Shown in pieces: positions 54,501 through 64,000 of a stretch of 64,000 nt of DNA (position 1 is the first letter of the stretch; each line of letters begins with the position of its first letter). The DNA lies in NCBI RefSeq assembly GCF_024139115.2, contig NC_085141.1, forward strand, positions 41,599,065 to 41,663,064, given 5' to 3'. Both the position numbers and the translations under genes were made by a program. The DNA is from Armigeres subalbatus. Taxonomy: Eukaryota > Arthropoda > Insecta > Diptera > Culicidae. A model generated the notes under the pieces. The model had not been told where the DNA came from, made no database searches, and saw only the letters and a list, made by a program, of their open reading frames with translations.

Positions 54501-56510
54501 CTTCTCTGCAGAAGCTGGAAAGCTTCTCTGCAGAAGCTGGAAAGCTTCTCTGCAGAAGCTGGAAAGCTTCTCTGCAGAAGCTGAGCTTCTGCAGAAGCTG
54601 GAGCTTCTCTACAGAAGCTGCAGAAGCTGGAAAGCTTCTCTGCAGAAAGTTCAGGCTTCTCTACAGAGTTCAGGCTTCTCTATAGTTCAGGCTTCTCTAC
54701 AGAAGTTCGGAAGCTTCTCTACAGAAGCTCGGAAGCTTCTCTACAGAAGCTCGGAAGCTTCTCTACAGAAGCTCGGAAGCTTCTCTACAGAAGCTCAAAA
54801 ACTTCTCCACAGAAGCTGGAAAGCTTCTCCACAGAAGCTGGAAAGCTTCTCCACAGAAGCTGGAAAGCTTCTCCACAGAAGCTGGAAAGCTACTCCACAG
54901 AAATTGGAAAGCTTCTCCACAGAAGCTGGAAAGCTTCTCTACAGAAGCTGGAAAGCTTCTCCACAGAAGCAGGAAAGCTTCTCCACAGAAGCTAGAAAGC
55001 TTCTCCACAGAAGCTGGAAAGCTTCTCCACAGAAGCTGGAAAGCTTCTCCACAGAAGCTGGAAAGCTTCTCCACAGAAGCTGGAAAGCTTCTCCACAGAA
55101 GCTGGAAAGCTTCTCCACAGAAGCTGGAAAGCTTATCCACAGAAGCTGGAAAGCTTCTCCACAGGAGCTGGAAAGCTACTCCACAGAAATTGGAAGCTTC
55201 TCACAGAAGCTGGAAAGCTTCTCTACAGAAGCTGGAAAGCTTCTCCACAGAAGCAGGAAAGCTTCCACAGAAGCTAGAAAGCTTCTCCACAGAAGCTGGA
55301 AGCTTCTCCACAGAAGCTGGAAAGCTTCTCCACAGAAGCTGGAAAGCTTCCACAGAAGCTGGAAGCTTCTCCACAGAAGCTGGAAGCTTCTCCACAGAAG
55401 CTGAAAGCTTTTTTACATACGCTGGAAAGCTTCTTCACAGAAGCTGGAAAGCTTCTTCACAGAAGCTGGAAAGCTTCTTCACAGAAGCTGGAAAGCTTCT
55501 TCACAGAAGCTGGAAAGCTTCTTCACAGAAGCTGGAAAGCTTCTTCACAGAAGCTGGAAAGCTTCTTCACAGAAGCTGGAAAGCTTCTTCACAGAAGCTG
55601 GAAAGCTTCTTCACAGAAGCTGGAAAGCTTCTTCACAGAAGCTGGAAAGCTTCTTCACAGAAGCTGGAAAGCTTCTCCACAGAAGCTGGAAAGCTTCTCC
55701 ATAGAATCTGGAAAGCTTCTCCGCATAAGCTGGAAAGCTTCTCCACAGAAATTGGAAAGCTTCTCCACAGAAGCTGGAAAGCTTCTCCACAGAAGCTAGA
55801 AAGCTTCTCCAAAGAAGCTGGAAAGCTTCTCCACAGAAGCTGGAAAGCTTCTCCACAGAAGCTGGAAAGCTTCTCCACAGAAGCTGGAAAGCTTCTCCAC
55901 AGAAGCTGGAAAGCTTCTCCACAGAAGCTGGAAAGCTTCTCCACAGAAGCTGGAAGGCTTCTCCACAGAAATTGGAAAGCTTCTCCACAGAAGCTGGAAA
56001 GCTTCTCCACAGAAGCTGGAAGGCTTCTCCACAGAAATTGGAAAGCTTCTCCACAGAAGCTGGAAAGCTTCTCCACAGAAGCTGGAAAGCTTCTCCACAG
56101 AAGCTGGAAAGCTTCACCACAGAAGCTGTAAAGCTTCACCCCAGAAGCTGGAAAGCTTCTCCACAGAAGCTGGAAAGCCTATCTACAGAAGATGGTTAGC
56201 TTCTCTACATATTCTGAAAAACTTTTCTACAAAATCTGAAAGCTTTTCTACTGAATCTGGGAAACTTCGTTACAGAAGCTGGAAAGCTTCTCTACAAAAG
56301 ATGGAATGGTTCTCTACAGAAGATGGAAAGCTTTTTCACATAATCTGAAAAGCTTCTCTGCGGAATCTGAAAAACTCCTCTACAGAATCGGAAAGCTTTT
56401 CTTCAAAAACTGGAAAGCTCCTCATCAGAAGTTGAAAAGCTTTTCTACAAAATCTGTAAAGCTTTTCTACAGAAACTGCAAAGCTTCTCTACAGAAGTTG
56501 GAATGCTTTT
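51540..56510. repeat. 22 bp HindIII-core satellite-like array, ~5 kb
   Basis: The consensus unit is GAAGCTGGAAAGCTTCTCCACA, which contains AAGCTT inside a GAAGC…GCTTC dyad. Variant blocks run in order: GCTCGGAAGCTTCTCTACA (about 52000-52165), GCTCAGGCTTCTCTACA with many indels (about 52170-54050), GGAAGCTTCTCTGCA (54050-54650), a short TTCAGGCTTCTC patch (54650-54710), GGAAAGCTTCTCCACA (54800-55400), CTTCTTCACA (55430-55670), CTCCACA again to about 56170. The edges (51540-51980, 56180-56510) are diverged. Open frames of up to 313 codons on both strands are by-products. Confidence 0.93.
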
Positions 56511-56830
56511 ATCCCGGAGCTTTACTGTTTTTTGAAAGACTTCTCTTTAGTTGCTTGAGAATTGCTAATTTGCTGTCCTATTGCACCACTTCACACAAAT
56601 ATCAAACAATGTATTTGTTTAAGGTGCCCTCTTCAAATCACTGCCCACGAATCACGGTTCGCTAGTTTCTTATCGACAGCTAAACTATTCCTACCGCATC
56701 ACCAGCAGTTAAACTTAGTCATTTTCACTCAACTGAGCAGCATTATCTTCTTTTTTTTCATTAACACCTTAATCAAATGTAAATGGAGTTGTTCTACATC
56801 GCGCCGGTCGATTATTCGTGAGCCCCTGAA
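56511..56830. other. no feature recognised
   Basis: Transition between array and island; nothing supported. Confidence 0.45.
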
Positions 56831-59800
56831 CAATCGTCGTCGTCGTTGTAGTCGTTAGTAAAACTTTGTAAAACTGTGTCTCGAGCACGTATCTTCCACA
56901 TTCCGCCACGCCGAAGACAACGGCGACGACGACGACAACGACGGCGCAAGTGAAAACACATCGCATGACGGTGATGATACTTTGAATTAGCTCCAAATAG
57001 GCACTAAAAATAAGCAAAAAAAAATGCATTCCGCTCGTCGCTCCGTCTGGTGGGTGAGCTCCGACTCGAGTGTGAGTGAGAAGTTGCTTAATTATGAAGG
57101 CAACTAATTAAACGTCTCGGTAATAAAAGAAATCAAGTTGCAGCGGGTGGCGGTTCGCATCGTCGCACCCGCCCGGTCCCAGGTCTCTCCTTCGGTTGTT
57201 TATGGATGCACTCGCCGGCATGGCGGTGGCTGATCCACTTCCCGCCCTCTTAAAATTCACCGAGGGCTCTGCAGGCACTAATTTAGTCAGGAAGCGGTTC
57301 GGCGCGGGGGGACTTGGCAACTTTGTTATCCAAATGCTAATAAAATCAACCGCCCTACCGTAGGCTCGGACGGAGATAAGATTTAAGAAGTGTAACATCG
57401 TCAGTGTGCTGTCAATTGATTATAGGGGGGAAGCGTTGCGGCAGTGGCTATTCGTCGGTTGGTTGGAAGTGATAAATGCGATAACGGAGAAATATATCTA
57501 CTGTAACGCTGCGGAACAAAAAAGAAATTAATTGCTGTCTCTTAAAAAAGGGAATCATGTGCCATTTTTAGATATCAAGTAACGGCTAAAGTTATGCCAA
57601 AGCTGGAATTTGATTTTCAAATTTAGCGATTACGATCTTCATTAAGGTACCTCCAAGGTTTTTTTATTTACAATGAATATTAATAAATCTGTCTCAATTA
57701 AAAAGAATCGTCTGTTTTAGATCAAGATCGATTTTATCTATGCTCAACCGGGACCAAAAAGTTAGAAGAAATGTTATCTACCCCACGTTTTGATAAACAT
57801 TAGTCGGTAGGTCTGGCACTCTTTCCATGCACTTTACAATCCGGTTGCATAAAGTTACCGGATGTCACTGTCGATTACATTTCATAACATGTTGCTACTA
57901 CTGCTGCGATTGGCACGGCACGCTAAACCATTTCTCTCACTCCGCTCGGCCCCGCCACCACGCTGCTCCACAATGCAATGGAGGCTGCGCTGGACAAAAT
58001 GCCTACCGGCGGCGTGGCGGCCGCCATCGTTGCTTGTCGTTGTCGTGGTTGTCATCGCAGCAACACTCTGTAGTGCAGTAGGCCAGGGCGGGTACCCACG
58101 GACTACTGCGATCCGATGCCAGACCCGGAGTAGAGCTTCGCAATGATCGAACTGCTCCGCAAAACACATTGGATTGGAAAACGAGAGTGAAAACCGTGGG
58201 TAAGCCGGGCTAAGTCACTCGACACACAACCACACGCGCACACACACACCGGGCTCGGGCGAGAAAGATAATTGGTTATTAATGTTTATTATTTCATCTA
58301 ATAATATAATCTTTCATAAATGTGTGTGGAGGCAGGCAGCAATGGGGCGAATGACGCGAAGAAGGTTGGCATATAGGACAAGCTGGTTTCTGTGCTACGC
58401 GAGAAATTGTGGGTTATAACATGGCCTAATGATCGGATCTCAGAAACGGCCACGACCAGGTCGAGTGTTTTGACTGTACTTCGGCCACAGACAGATACAA
58501 ATCACGGCACGCCATGGGATGGCAATTCTACGAAGAAAAATCTATCATCAAACCGGATCGAATCCAAGGCTCGCTTCGCAAGCTCCATCGTTCGTTCGTG
58601 CTATCAGCATCTGCGCGCTGCTGAAACTGGTCCAGCCTGTTCGGCTCCACCCAGTTCCATCTACGCAACGACATCTGCCATGGGCATCAACGACACCGCT
58701 GATGGATGGAAGAACGCAGATCACCAAACTGTTTGCCCAACTTCTAGCTCGGGGCAAGACTTCCGGCATCGAAACCTGTTGTACGCAAGACCCCCGGGAA
58801 GGTCACCGTCGCTGTCAAGCAAGCACGAGACCTGCGCGTGACCCTTCCCAGTACCATTGTTGACTGTCGACCGCTTCCAGATCAACGATCAACGTTGAGG
58901 TGATTCCTAGTCACGATTCGCCGATGGATATGGTTGCACAACAAAGCGAAACAAACATCACACTAATAATGCAATTAATCGTGAGGAACTCCTCCGTTGG
59001 GTCTTCGTGCGGCAATTGGCAAATACTGATGGCAGAGACCCGTCCGACAGATTTAGAGATTCCACGATTGCGATCGGGCGTAGTTGCGGGCTTGGTGACG
59101 ACATTTGTAATGGTACGGAATACGTGTCGATCGATTCGCGTTGACAACAGGAGATTCAATAATGACCGAGTAAGATCGGTGTCGGTTCCGCGCTGTCGGA
59201 TCTTCAATTGCGAGAAAATTCGTCGCTAACTATTCCGCCGCAGATCGTTAAAAACCTGTTTGTCTTTACTATTTTATAGAATATATTTTTTTAAAAAATC
59301 CTCAATATAATTATCATACCGAAAACATAAAGAAAAAAACTGTAACGTCAACTATTAAACGATGAATTCCTTCATTAAAGCTCTGTTTATGACGAAGCAT
59401 CATTTCGCCAGCAGTTCAACAATCCGTGAAATAAGCTCTTTGCCATATTGAATGCAAGGCATGAGCAAGCATTTTTTTTCTGACCTGAGGAGAGGCAAGA
59501 AAAATGTAGATCACATGCCACAGACAACCGAAATCGCGCTGCGTTTTTGGCGGCGGTCATGTTATGACGCGCCGAGCAGTGTGTACCACTTGGGGGTGGC
59601 AAGGTAATCTAATCCATAGTGCAGATACCGGTTGGCGTTGGTGGGTAGTCGGAAAGAAAGAAGAAAAAAAAAACAGCGACGACGAGAGATGTAATCTCCC
59701 AGATTAGGCGGAACCCGCGGGGCTCTCGGTTGGGCCAATTTTTCTATACAGCCTTGAGGGCTCCAGAGTGCTGCCGGGGGGAGCTTGTTTTACGTGTGAA

Positions 59801-60300
59801 GAATTTCGAGGAACACGCGCTCGTCAAGAGTCCGCCTTTCTGGGGCGCTACCGTAGTGGAAGAGAGGTGGAAGGGCGAGCGATGGAGCGAACGAGTTTTG
59901 GAAAATCATGCTTCATTGTGCGTGGTGCCAGCATGGATTTTCGAAAAAATGCGAATCATATACGGGGCCTTTGAGCGTGGTTAATGGGTTTATTTCCAGT
60001 TTCTGGGACTACTGCCCGGAGCCGAGAAGCCAGGATGGGAACGGGGGGAATCTTGTCATACTTATGTAGCCCAGCCATCGATCATCCGTCATCGGAGTGT
60101 CCGCTGCGTGATCTGTGGAAAGAATTTGACCATATCTGAACAGTGAGGAGATGTTGGGAGCCAGCTGTGTTGTAAGATGATATACGGGTTGGGGTTAGGA
60201 ATATTGATTTCGTAGTGTTTTAGCAATTTGGAGCAACGGGCAACCCATTTCGAAACGAACGCATTATTATTTATGAAGATCGAGAAAAGGGCAGAATATG
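56831..60300. other. low-copy island
   Basis: Apparently single-copy, with G+C-rich parts (56880-57400, 57880-58260, 58400-59230, 59500-60150) and ATTA-rich motifs (GCAACTAATTAAACG near 57100; TTATTAATGTTTATTATTTC near 58275). It also holds short GAC/GTC trinucleotide tracts (56834-56945) and a CA tract (58225-58250). Many short frames overlap on both strands, without domain or splice support, so no gene is called. One or more exons of a host gene could be hidden here. Confidence 0.4.
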
Positions 60301-60665
60301 CAAATGGCTCCTAATGATCGATTGAATGATAAGACAGTTTAAAACTGCTATTCATTCTGAAGACAAATTACTCATCGCTTATATTAGGAGAACGTGTAAA
60401 GTAGGGCAAAAATGATGATTTCTTTGAAGTTCATTGTATTCTGAACAGCAAATCTGTGGTTATCAGCTTACAAAATCGTTTGGCCTATGATTAATTTATG
60501 CCCGTAGGACCTGTATGTGTATAGAATTTTAAAACATTTGCTTATTTGGATTTGTTTCTAGTTAAATTAGAACTTTATATTCCAGATACACTTTAAGGTC
60601 TTGTACTTTTATTGGCTACTTCTTAAATGCAGATTAGGACTGGAGTACCCACAGATGATGCGCTT
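60301..60665. other. no feature recognised
   Basis: AT-rich spacer before the RT scrap. Confidence 0.4.
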
Positions 60666-60737
60666 TCATATTACACGACTAACATTATTACCAGCCGTTG
60701 GCAAGGATCCCAGATAGACGAATTCATCGACCACCTT
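60666..60737 (-). pseudogene. RT fragment at the edge of the third array
   Basis: The minus strand reads EFVYLGSLPTAGNNVSRVI. It is collinear with EFVYLGSLVTADNDTSREI of the RT relic at 9515-10801. It stops abruptly at the first repeat unit of the adjoining array. Only about 22 codons survive; there is no RT sequence on the other side of the array. Confidence 0.75.
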
Positions 60738-63715
60738 GAAGGGCTTCCGAGCCTCTTGAAAGGAGGCTTCCGAGCCTCTTGAAAGGAGGCTTCCGAGCCT
60801 CTTGAAAGGAGGCTTCCGAGCCTCTTGAAAGGAGGCTTCCGAGCCTCTTGAAAGGAGGCTTCCGAGCCTCTTGAAGGGAGGCTTCCGAGCCTCTTGAAGG
60901 GAGGCTTCCGAGCCTCTTGAAGGGAGGCTTCCGGGCCTCTTGAAAGGAGGCTTCCGGGCCTCTTGAAAGGAGGCTTCCGAGCCTCTTGAAAGGAGGCTTC
61001 CGGGCCTCTTGAAAGGAGGCTTCCGGGCCTCTTGAAAGGAGGCTTCCGAGCCTCTTGAAAGGAGGCTTCCGAGCCTCTTGAAAGGAGGCTTCCGAGCCTC
61101 TTGAAAGGAGGCTTCCGAGCCTCTTGAAAGGAGGCTTCCGAGCCTCTTGAAAGGAGGCTTCCAGGCCTCTTGAAAGGAGGCTTCCAGGCCTCTTGAAAGG
61201 AGGCTTCCGAGCCTCTTGAAAGGAGGCTGAGGCCTCTTGAAAGGAGGCTTCCAGGCCTCTTGAAAGGAGGCTTGAGCCTCTTGAAAGGAGGCTTCTGAGC
61301 CTCTTGAAAGGAGGCTTCTGAGCCTCTTGAAAGGAGGCTTCTGAGCCTCTTGAAAGGAGGCTTCTGAGCCTCTTGAAAGGAGGCTTGAGCCTCTTGAAAG
61401 GAGGCTTCTGAGCCTCTTGAAAGGAGGCTCTGAGCCTCTTGAAAGGAGGCTTCCGAGCCTCTTGAAAGGAGGCCTGAGCCTCTTGAAAGGAGGCTTCCGA
61501 GGCCTCTTGAAAGGAGGCTTCTGAGGCCTCTTGAAAGGAGGCTTCCGAGGCCTCTTAAAGGAGGCTTCCAGGCCTCTTGAAGGAGGCTTCAGGCCTCTTG
61601 AAAGGAGGCTTCTGAGCCTCTTGAAAGGAGGCTTCCGGGGCCTCTTGAAAGGAGGCTTCCTGAGGCCTCTTGAAAGGAGGCTTCCAGGCCTCTTGAAAGG
61701 AGGCTTCTGAGCCTCTTGAAAGGAGGCTTCCAGGCCTCTTGAAAGGAGGCTTCTGAGCCTCTTGAAAGGAGGCTTCCAGCCTCTTGAAAGGAGGCTTCTG
61801 AGCCTCTTGAAAGGAGGCTTCCAGGCCTCTTGAAAGGAGGCTTCCAGGCCTCTTGAAAGGAGGCTTGAGCCTCTTGAAAGGAGGCTTCCAGGCCTCTTGA
61901 AAGGAGGCTTCTGAGCCTCTTGAAAGGAGGCTTCCAGGCCTCTTGAAAGGAGGCTTCTGAGCCTCTTGAAAGGAGGCTCTGAGCCTCTTGAAAGGAGGCT
62001 TCTGAGCCTCTTGAAAGGAGGCCTGAGCCTCTTGAAAGGAGGCTTCTGAGCATCTTGAAAGGAGGCTTCCAGGCATCTTGAAAGGAGGCTTGAGCCTCTT
62101 GAAAGGAGGCTTCCAGGCCTCTTGAAAGGAGGCTTGAGCCTCTTGAAAGGAGGCTTCGAGGCCTCTTGAAAGGAGGCTTCTGAGCCTCTTGAAAGGAGGC
62201 TTCCAGGCCTCTTGAAAGGAGGCTTCTGAGCCTCTTGAAAGGAGGCTTCTGAGCCTCTTGAAAGGAGGCTTCCAGGCCTCTTGAAAGGAGGCTTCTGAGC
62301 CTCTTGAAAGGAGGCTTCCAGGCCTCTTGAAAGGAGGCTTCCAGGCCTCTTGAAAGGAGGCTTCCAGAGCCTCTTGAAAGGAGGCTTCTGAGCCTCTTGA
62401 AAGGAGGCTTCTGAGCCTCTTGAAAGGAGGCTTGAGCCTCTTGAAAGGAGGCTTCTGAGCCTCTTGAAAGGAGGCTCTGAGCCTCTTGAAAGGAGGCTTC
62501 TGAGCTCTTGAAAGGAGGCTTCCTGAGCCTCTTGAAAGGAGGCTTCCTGAGCCTCTTGAAAGGAGGCTTCTGAGCCTCTTGAAAGGAGGCTTCTGAGCCT
62601 CTTGAAGGAGGCTTCTGAGCCTCTTGAAGGAGGCTCTGAGGCCTCTTGAAAGGAGGCTTCTGAGCCTCTTGAAAGGAGGCTCTGAGGCCTCTTGAAAGGA
62701 GGCTTCCTGAGCCTCTTGAAAGGAGGCTTCCAGGCCTCTTGAAAGGAGGCTTCCGAGCCTCTTGAAAGGAGGCTTCTGAGCCTCTTGAAAGGAGGCTTGA
62801 GGCCTCTTGAAAGGAGGCTTCCTGAGCCTCTTGAAAGGAGGCTTCTGAGCCTCTTGAAAGGAGGCTTCCAGCCTCTTGAAAGGAGGCTTCTGAGCCTCTT
62901 GAAAGGAGGCTTCTGAGCCTCTTGAAAGGAGGCTTCGAGCCTCTTGAAAGGAGGCTTCCGAGCCCCTTGGAAGGAGGCTTTGAGCCTCTTGAAAGGAGGC
63001 TTCCTGAGCCTTTTGAACGAGGCCTGAGCCTCTTGAAAGGAGGCTTCCGGGGCCTCTTGAAAGGAGGCCTGAGGCCTCTTGAAAGAAGGCTTCTGAGGCC
63101 TCTTGAAAGGAGGCTTCCGAGGCATCTTTAAAGGAGGCTTCCGAGGCCTCTTGAAAGGAGGCTTCCGAGGCCTCTTGAAAGGAGGCTTCCGAGGCCTCTT
63201 GAAAGGAGGCTTCCTAGGCCTCTTGAAAGGAGGCTTCCGAGGCCTCTTGAAAGGAGGCTTCCGAAGCCTCTTGAAAGGAGGCTTCCGAAGCCTCTTGAAA
63301 GGAGGCTTCCGAAGCCTCTTGAAAGGAGGCCTACGAGGCCGCGTGAAAGGAGGCCTTCGAGGCCTCCTGAAAGGAGGCTTTCGAGGCCTCTTGAAAGGAG
63401 GCTTCCGAGGCCTCTTGAAAGGAGGCTTCCGAGGCCTCTTGAAAGGAGGCTTCCGAGGCCTCTTGAAAGGAGGCTTCCGAGGCCTCTTGAAAGGAGGCTT
63501 CCGAGGCCTCTTGAAAGGAGGCTTCAGAGGCCTTTTGAAATGAGGCTTCCGAGGCCTTTTGAAAGGAGGCTTCCGAGGCCTCTTGAAAGGAGGCTTCAGA
63601 GGCCTTTTGAAAGGAGGCTTCCGAGGTTTTTTGAAAGGAGGCTTCGGAGGCCTCTTGAAAGAAGGCTTTCGAGGCCTCTGGAAAAGAGGCTTCCAAACCT
63701 TTTGCAATGAAGCTA
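60738..63715. repeat. 23/24 bp GAGGC-core array, ~3 kb
   Basis: The unit is GAGGCTTCCGAGCCTCTTGAAAG (23 bp) from 60738 to about 63050. It changes to a 24 bp form with GAGGCCTCTTGAAAGGAGGC from about 63060 to 63715. GAGGC…GCCTC in each unit is a dyad. The first ~500 bp and the last ~600 bp are regular. The middle (61200-63050) has frequent small indels. A 1013-codon minus-strand open frame spans the array because no frame of the unit contains a stop; it ends in the RT scrap and is not a gene. Confidence 0.93.
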
Positions 63716-64000
63716 TTTAGCTTTTCGGAAAAAGCCGTCATGCCTTTCAAATGGAGGCCTTCGAGCTCTTAGATTCTAGATTTTGTTCACTCTACATTTT
63801 TTCCCACAGCCTTTCATTTACTATTATGACTTATTATTATGACTTTTATATATTAATATGACTTTATTATGACTTTATTATGACTTTTTCGGCCTATTCG
63901 GCCAAATGACCTATTCGGCTGAATGACATTTAAGGCCAAATGACCTCTTCCGCCTATTGGTAATTCGGCCAAATGAACTTTTCGGCCAAATGGTCTATTG
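63716..64000. repeat. ATTATGACTT tract and TTCGGCCAAATGAC-type array at window edge
   Basis: TATTATGACTT repeats run from about 63812 to 63886. The GGCCAAATGAC(C/T) family follows (TTCGGCCAAATGACCTATTC) and runs off the window. Confidence 0.7.

Noticed and set aside
54374..56139. Several 100-313 codon open frames on both strands
   Set aside because: Mirror-image frames over the 22 bp array; no start context or domain.
51540..56510. CRISPR-like regular repeats
   Set aside because: Units are contiguous with no unique spacers, and the context is a eukaryotic TE-rich genome.
57862..58863. Overlapping 94-149 codon frames in the last island
   Set aside because: Open on both strands, no domain, no convincing splice sites; left as low-copy noncoding sequence.
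60666..63707. 1013-codon minus-strand open frame (RPRKPPFK repeats)
   Set aside because: It follows a 23/24 bp array in which no frame has a stop. Frame cycling gives a 23-residue pseudo-repeat, and it ends in a retrotransposon scrap. No sign of a real gene.

Overview
The window looks like a TE-dense insect chromosome, most likely a culicine mosquito such as Aedes. That is an inference from three things: the mixture of decayed non-LTR retrotransposons, small TA-flanked or foldback DNA elements and a tRNA-derived SINE resembling Feilai; the short (about 57 nt) candidate intron; and the general base composition. There is no bacterial gene organisation and no CRISPR array. I find no host protein-coding gene that I would defend with confidence. 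The best candidates are a possible spliced, frameshifted gene at 28.2-29.0 kb and a single possible exon at 21.3 kb. Nearly every long open frame is either a retrotransposon relic or a by-product of a 22-24 bp tandem repeat.

Layout. 0-1.5 kb: minus-strand endonuclease/reverse-transcriptase (RT) relic running off the left edge. 2-4.3 kb: dispersed repeat and a Helitron-like element. 4.9-6.8 kb: low-copy island. 7.1-8.6 kb: RT relic split by a palindromic foldback, then a MITE. 9.5-12.9 kb: RT/endonuclease relic split by a TA-flanked element, itself split by a second TA-flanked element. 13.4-17.3 kb: a run of MITEs and foldbacks. 17.7-20.8 kb: low-copy islands. 22-24.8 kb: dyad-rich simple arrays. 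25.3-26.7 kb: gag-like relics with a clean hAT-type MITE between them. 27.4-29.8 kb: small tandem repeats and the possible gene. 30-34.3 kb: EcoRI-core minisatellite (24 bp unit) with strand switches. 34.4-41.7 kb: RT tail, TA element, foldbacks, a near-perfect 228 bp palindrome, a Helitron-like element and a SINE. 43.9-48.5 kb: a 4.6 kb giant foldback with Transib-type ends. 49.2-51.3 kb: low-copy island. 51.5-56.5 kb: HindIII-core 22 bp array. 56.8-60.3 kb: low-copy island. 60.7-63.7 kb: GAGGC-core 23/24 bp array that abuts a scrap of RT gene. 63.8-64 kb: simple repeats.

Two things stand out. First, a foldback element of about 4.6 kb (43881-48486) has a CACAATG heptamer, a 23 bp spacer, an A-rich nonamer-like block and a 5 bp target duplication. 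This is the Transib/RAG signal layout, on arms of about 1 kb that contain subterminal tandem repeats. Second, three unrelated minisatellites, about 10 kb in all, share one architecture: a 22-24 bp unit built around a short inverted repeat, with divergent edges and in one case a complete strand inversion. All family assignments come from reading the sequence by eye; no database search was run.
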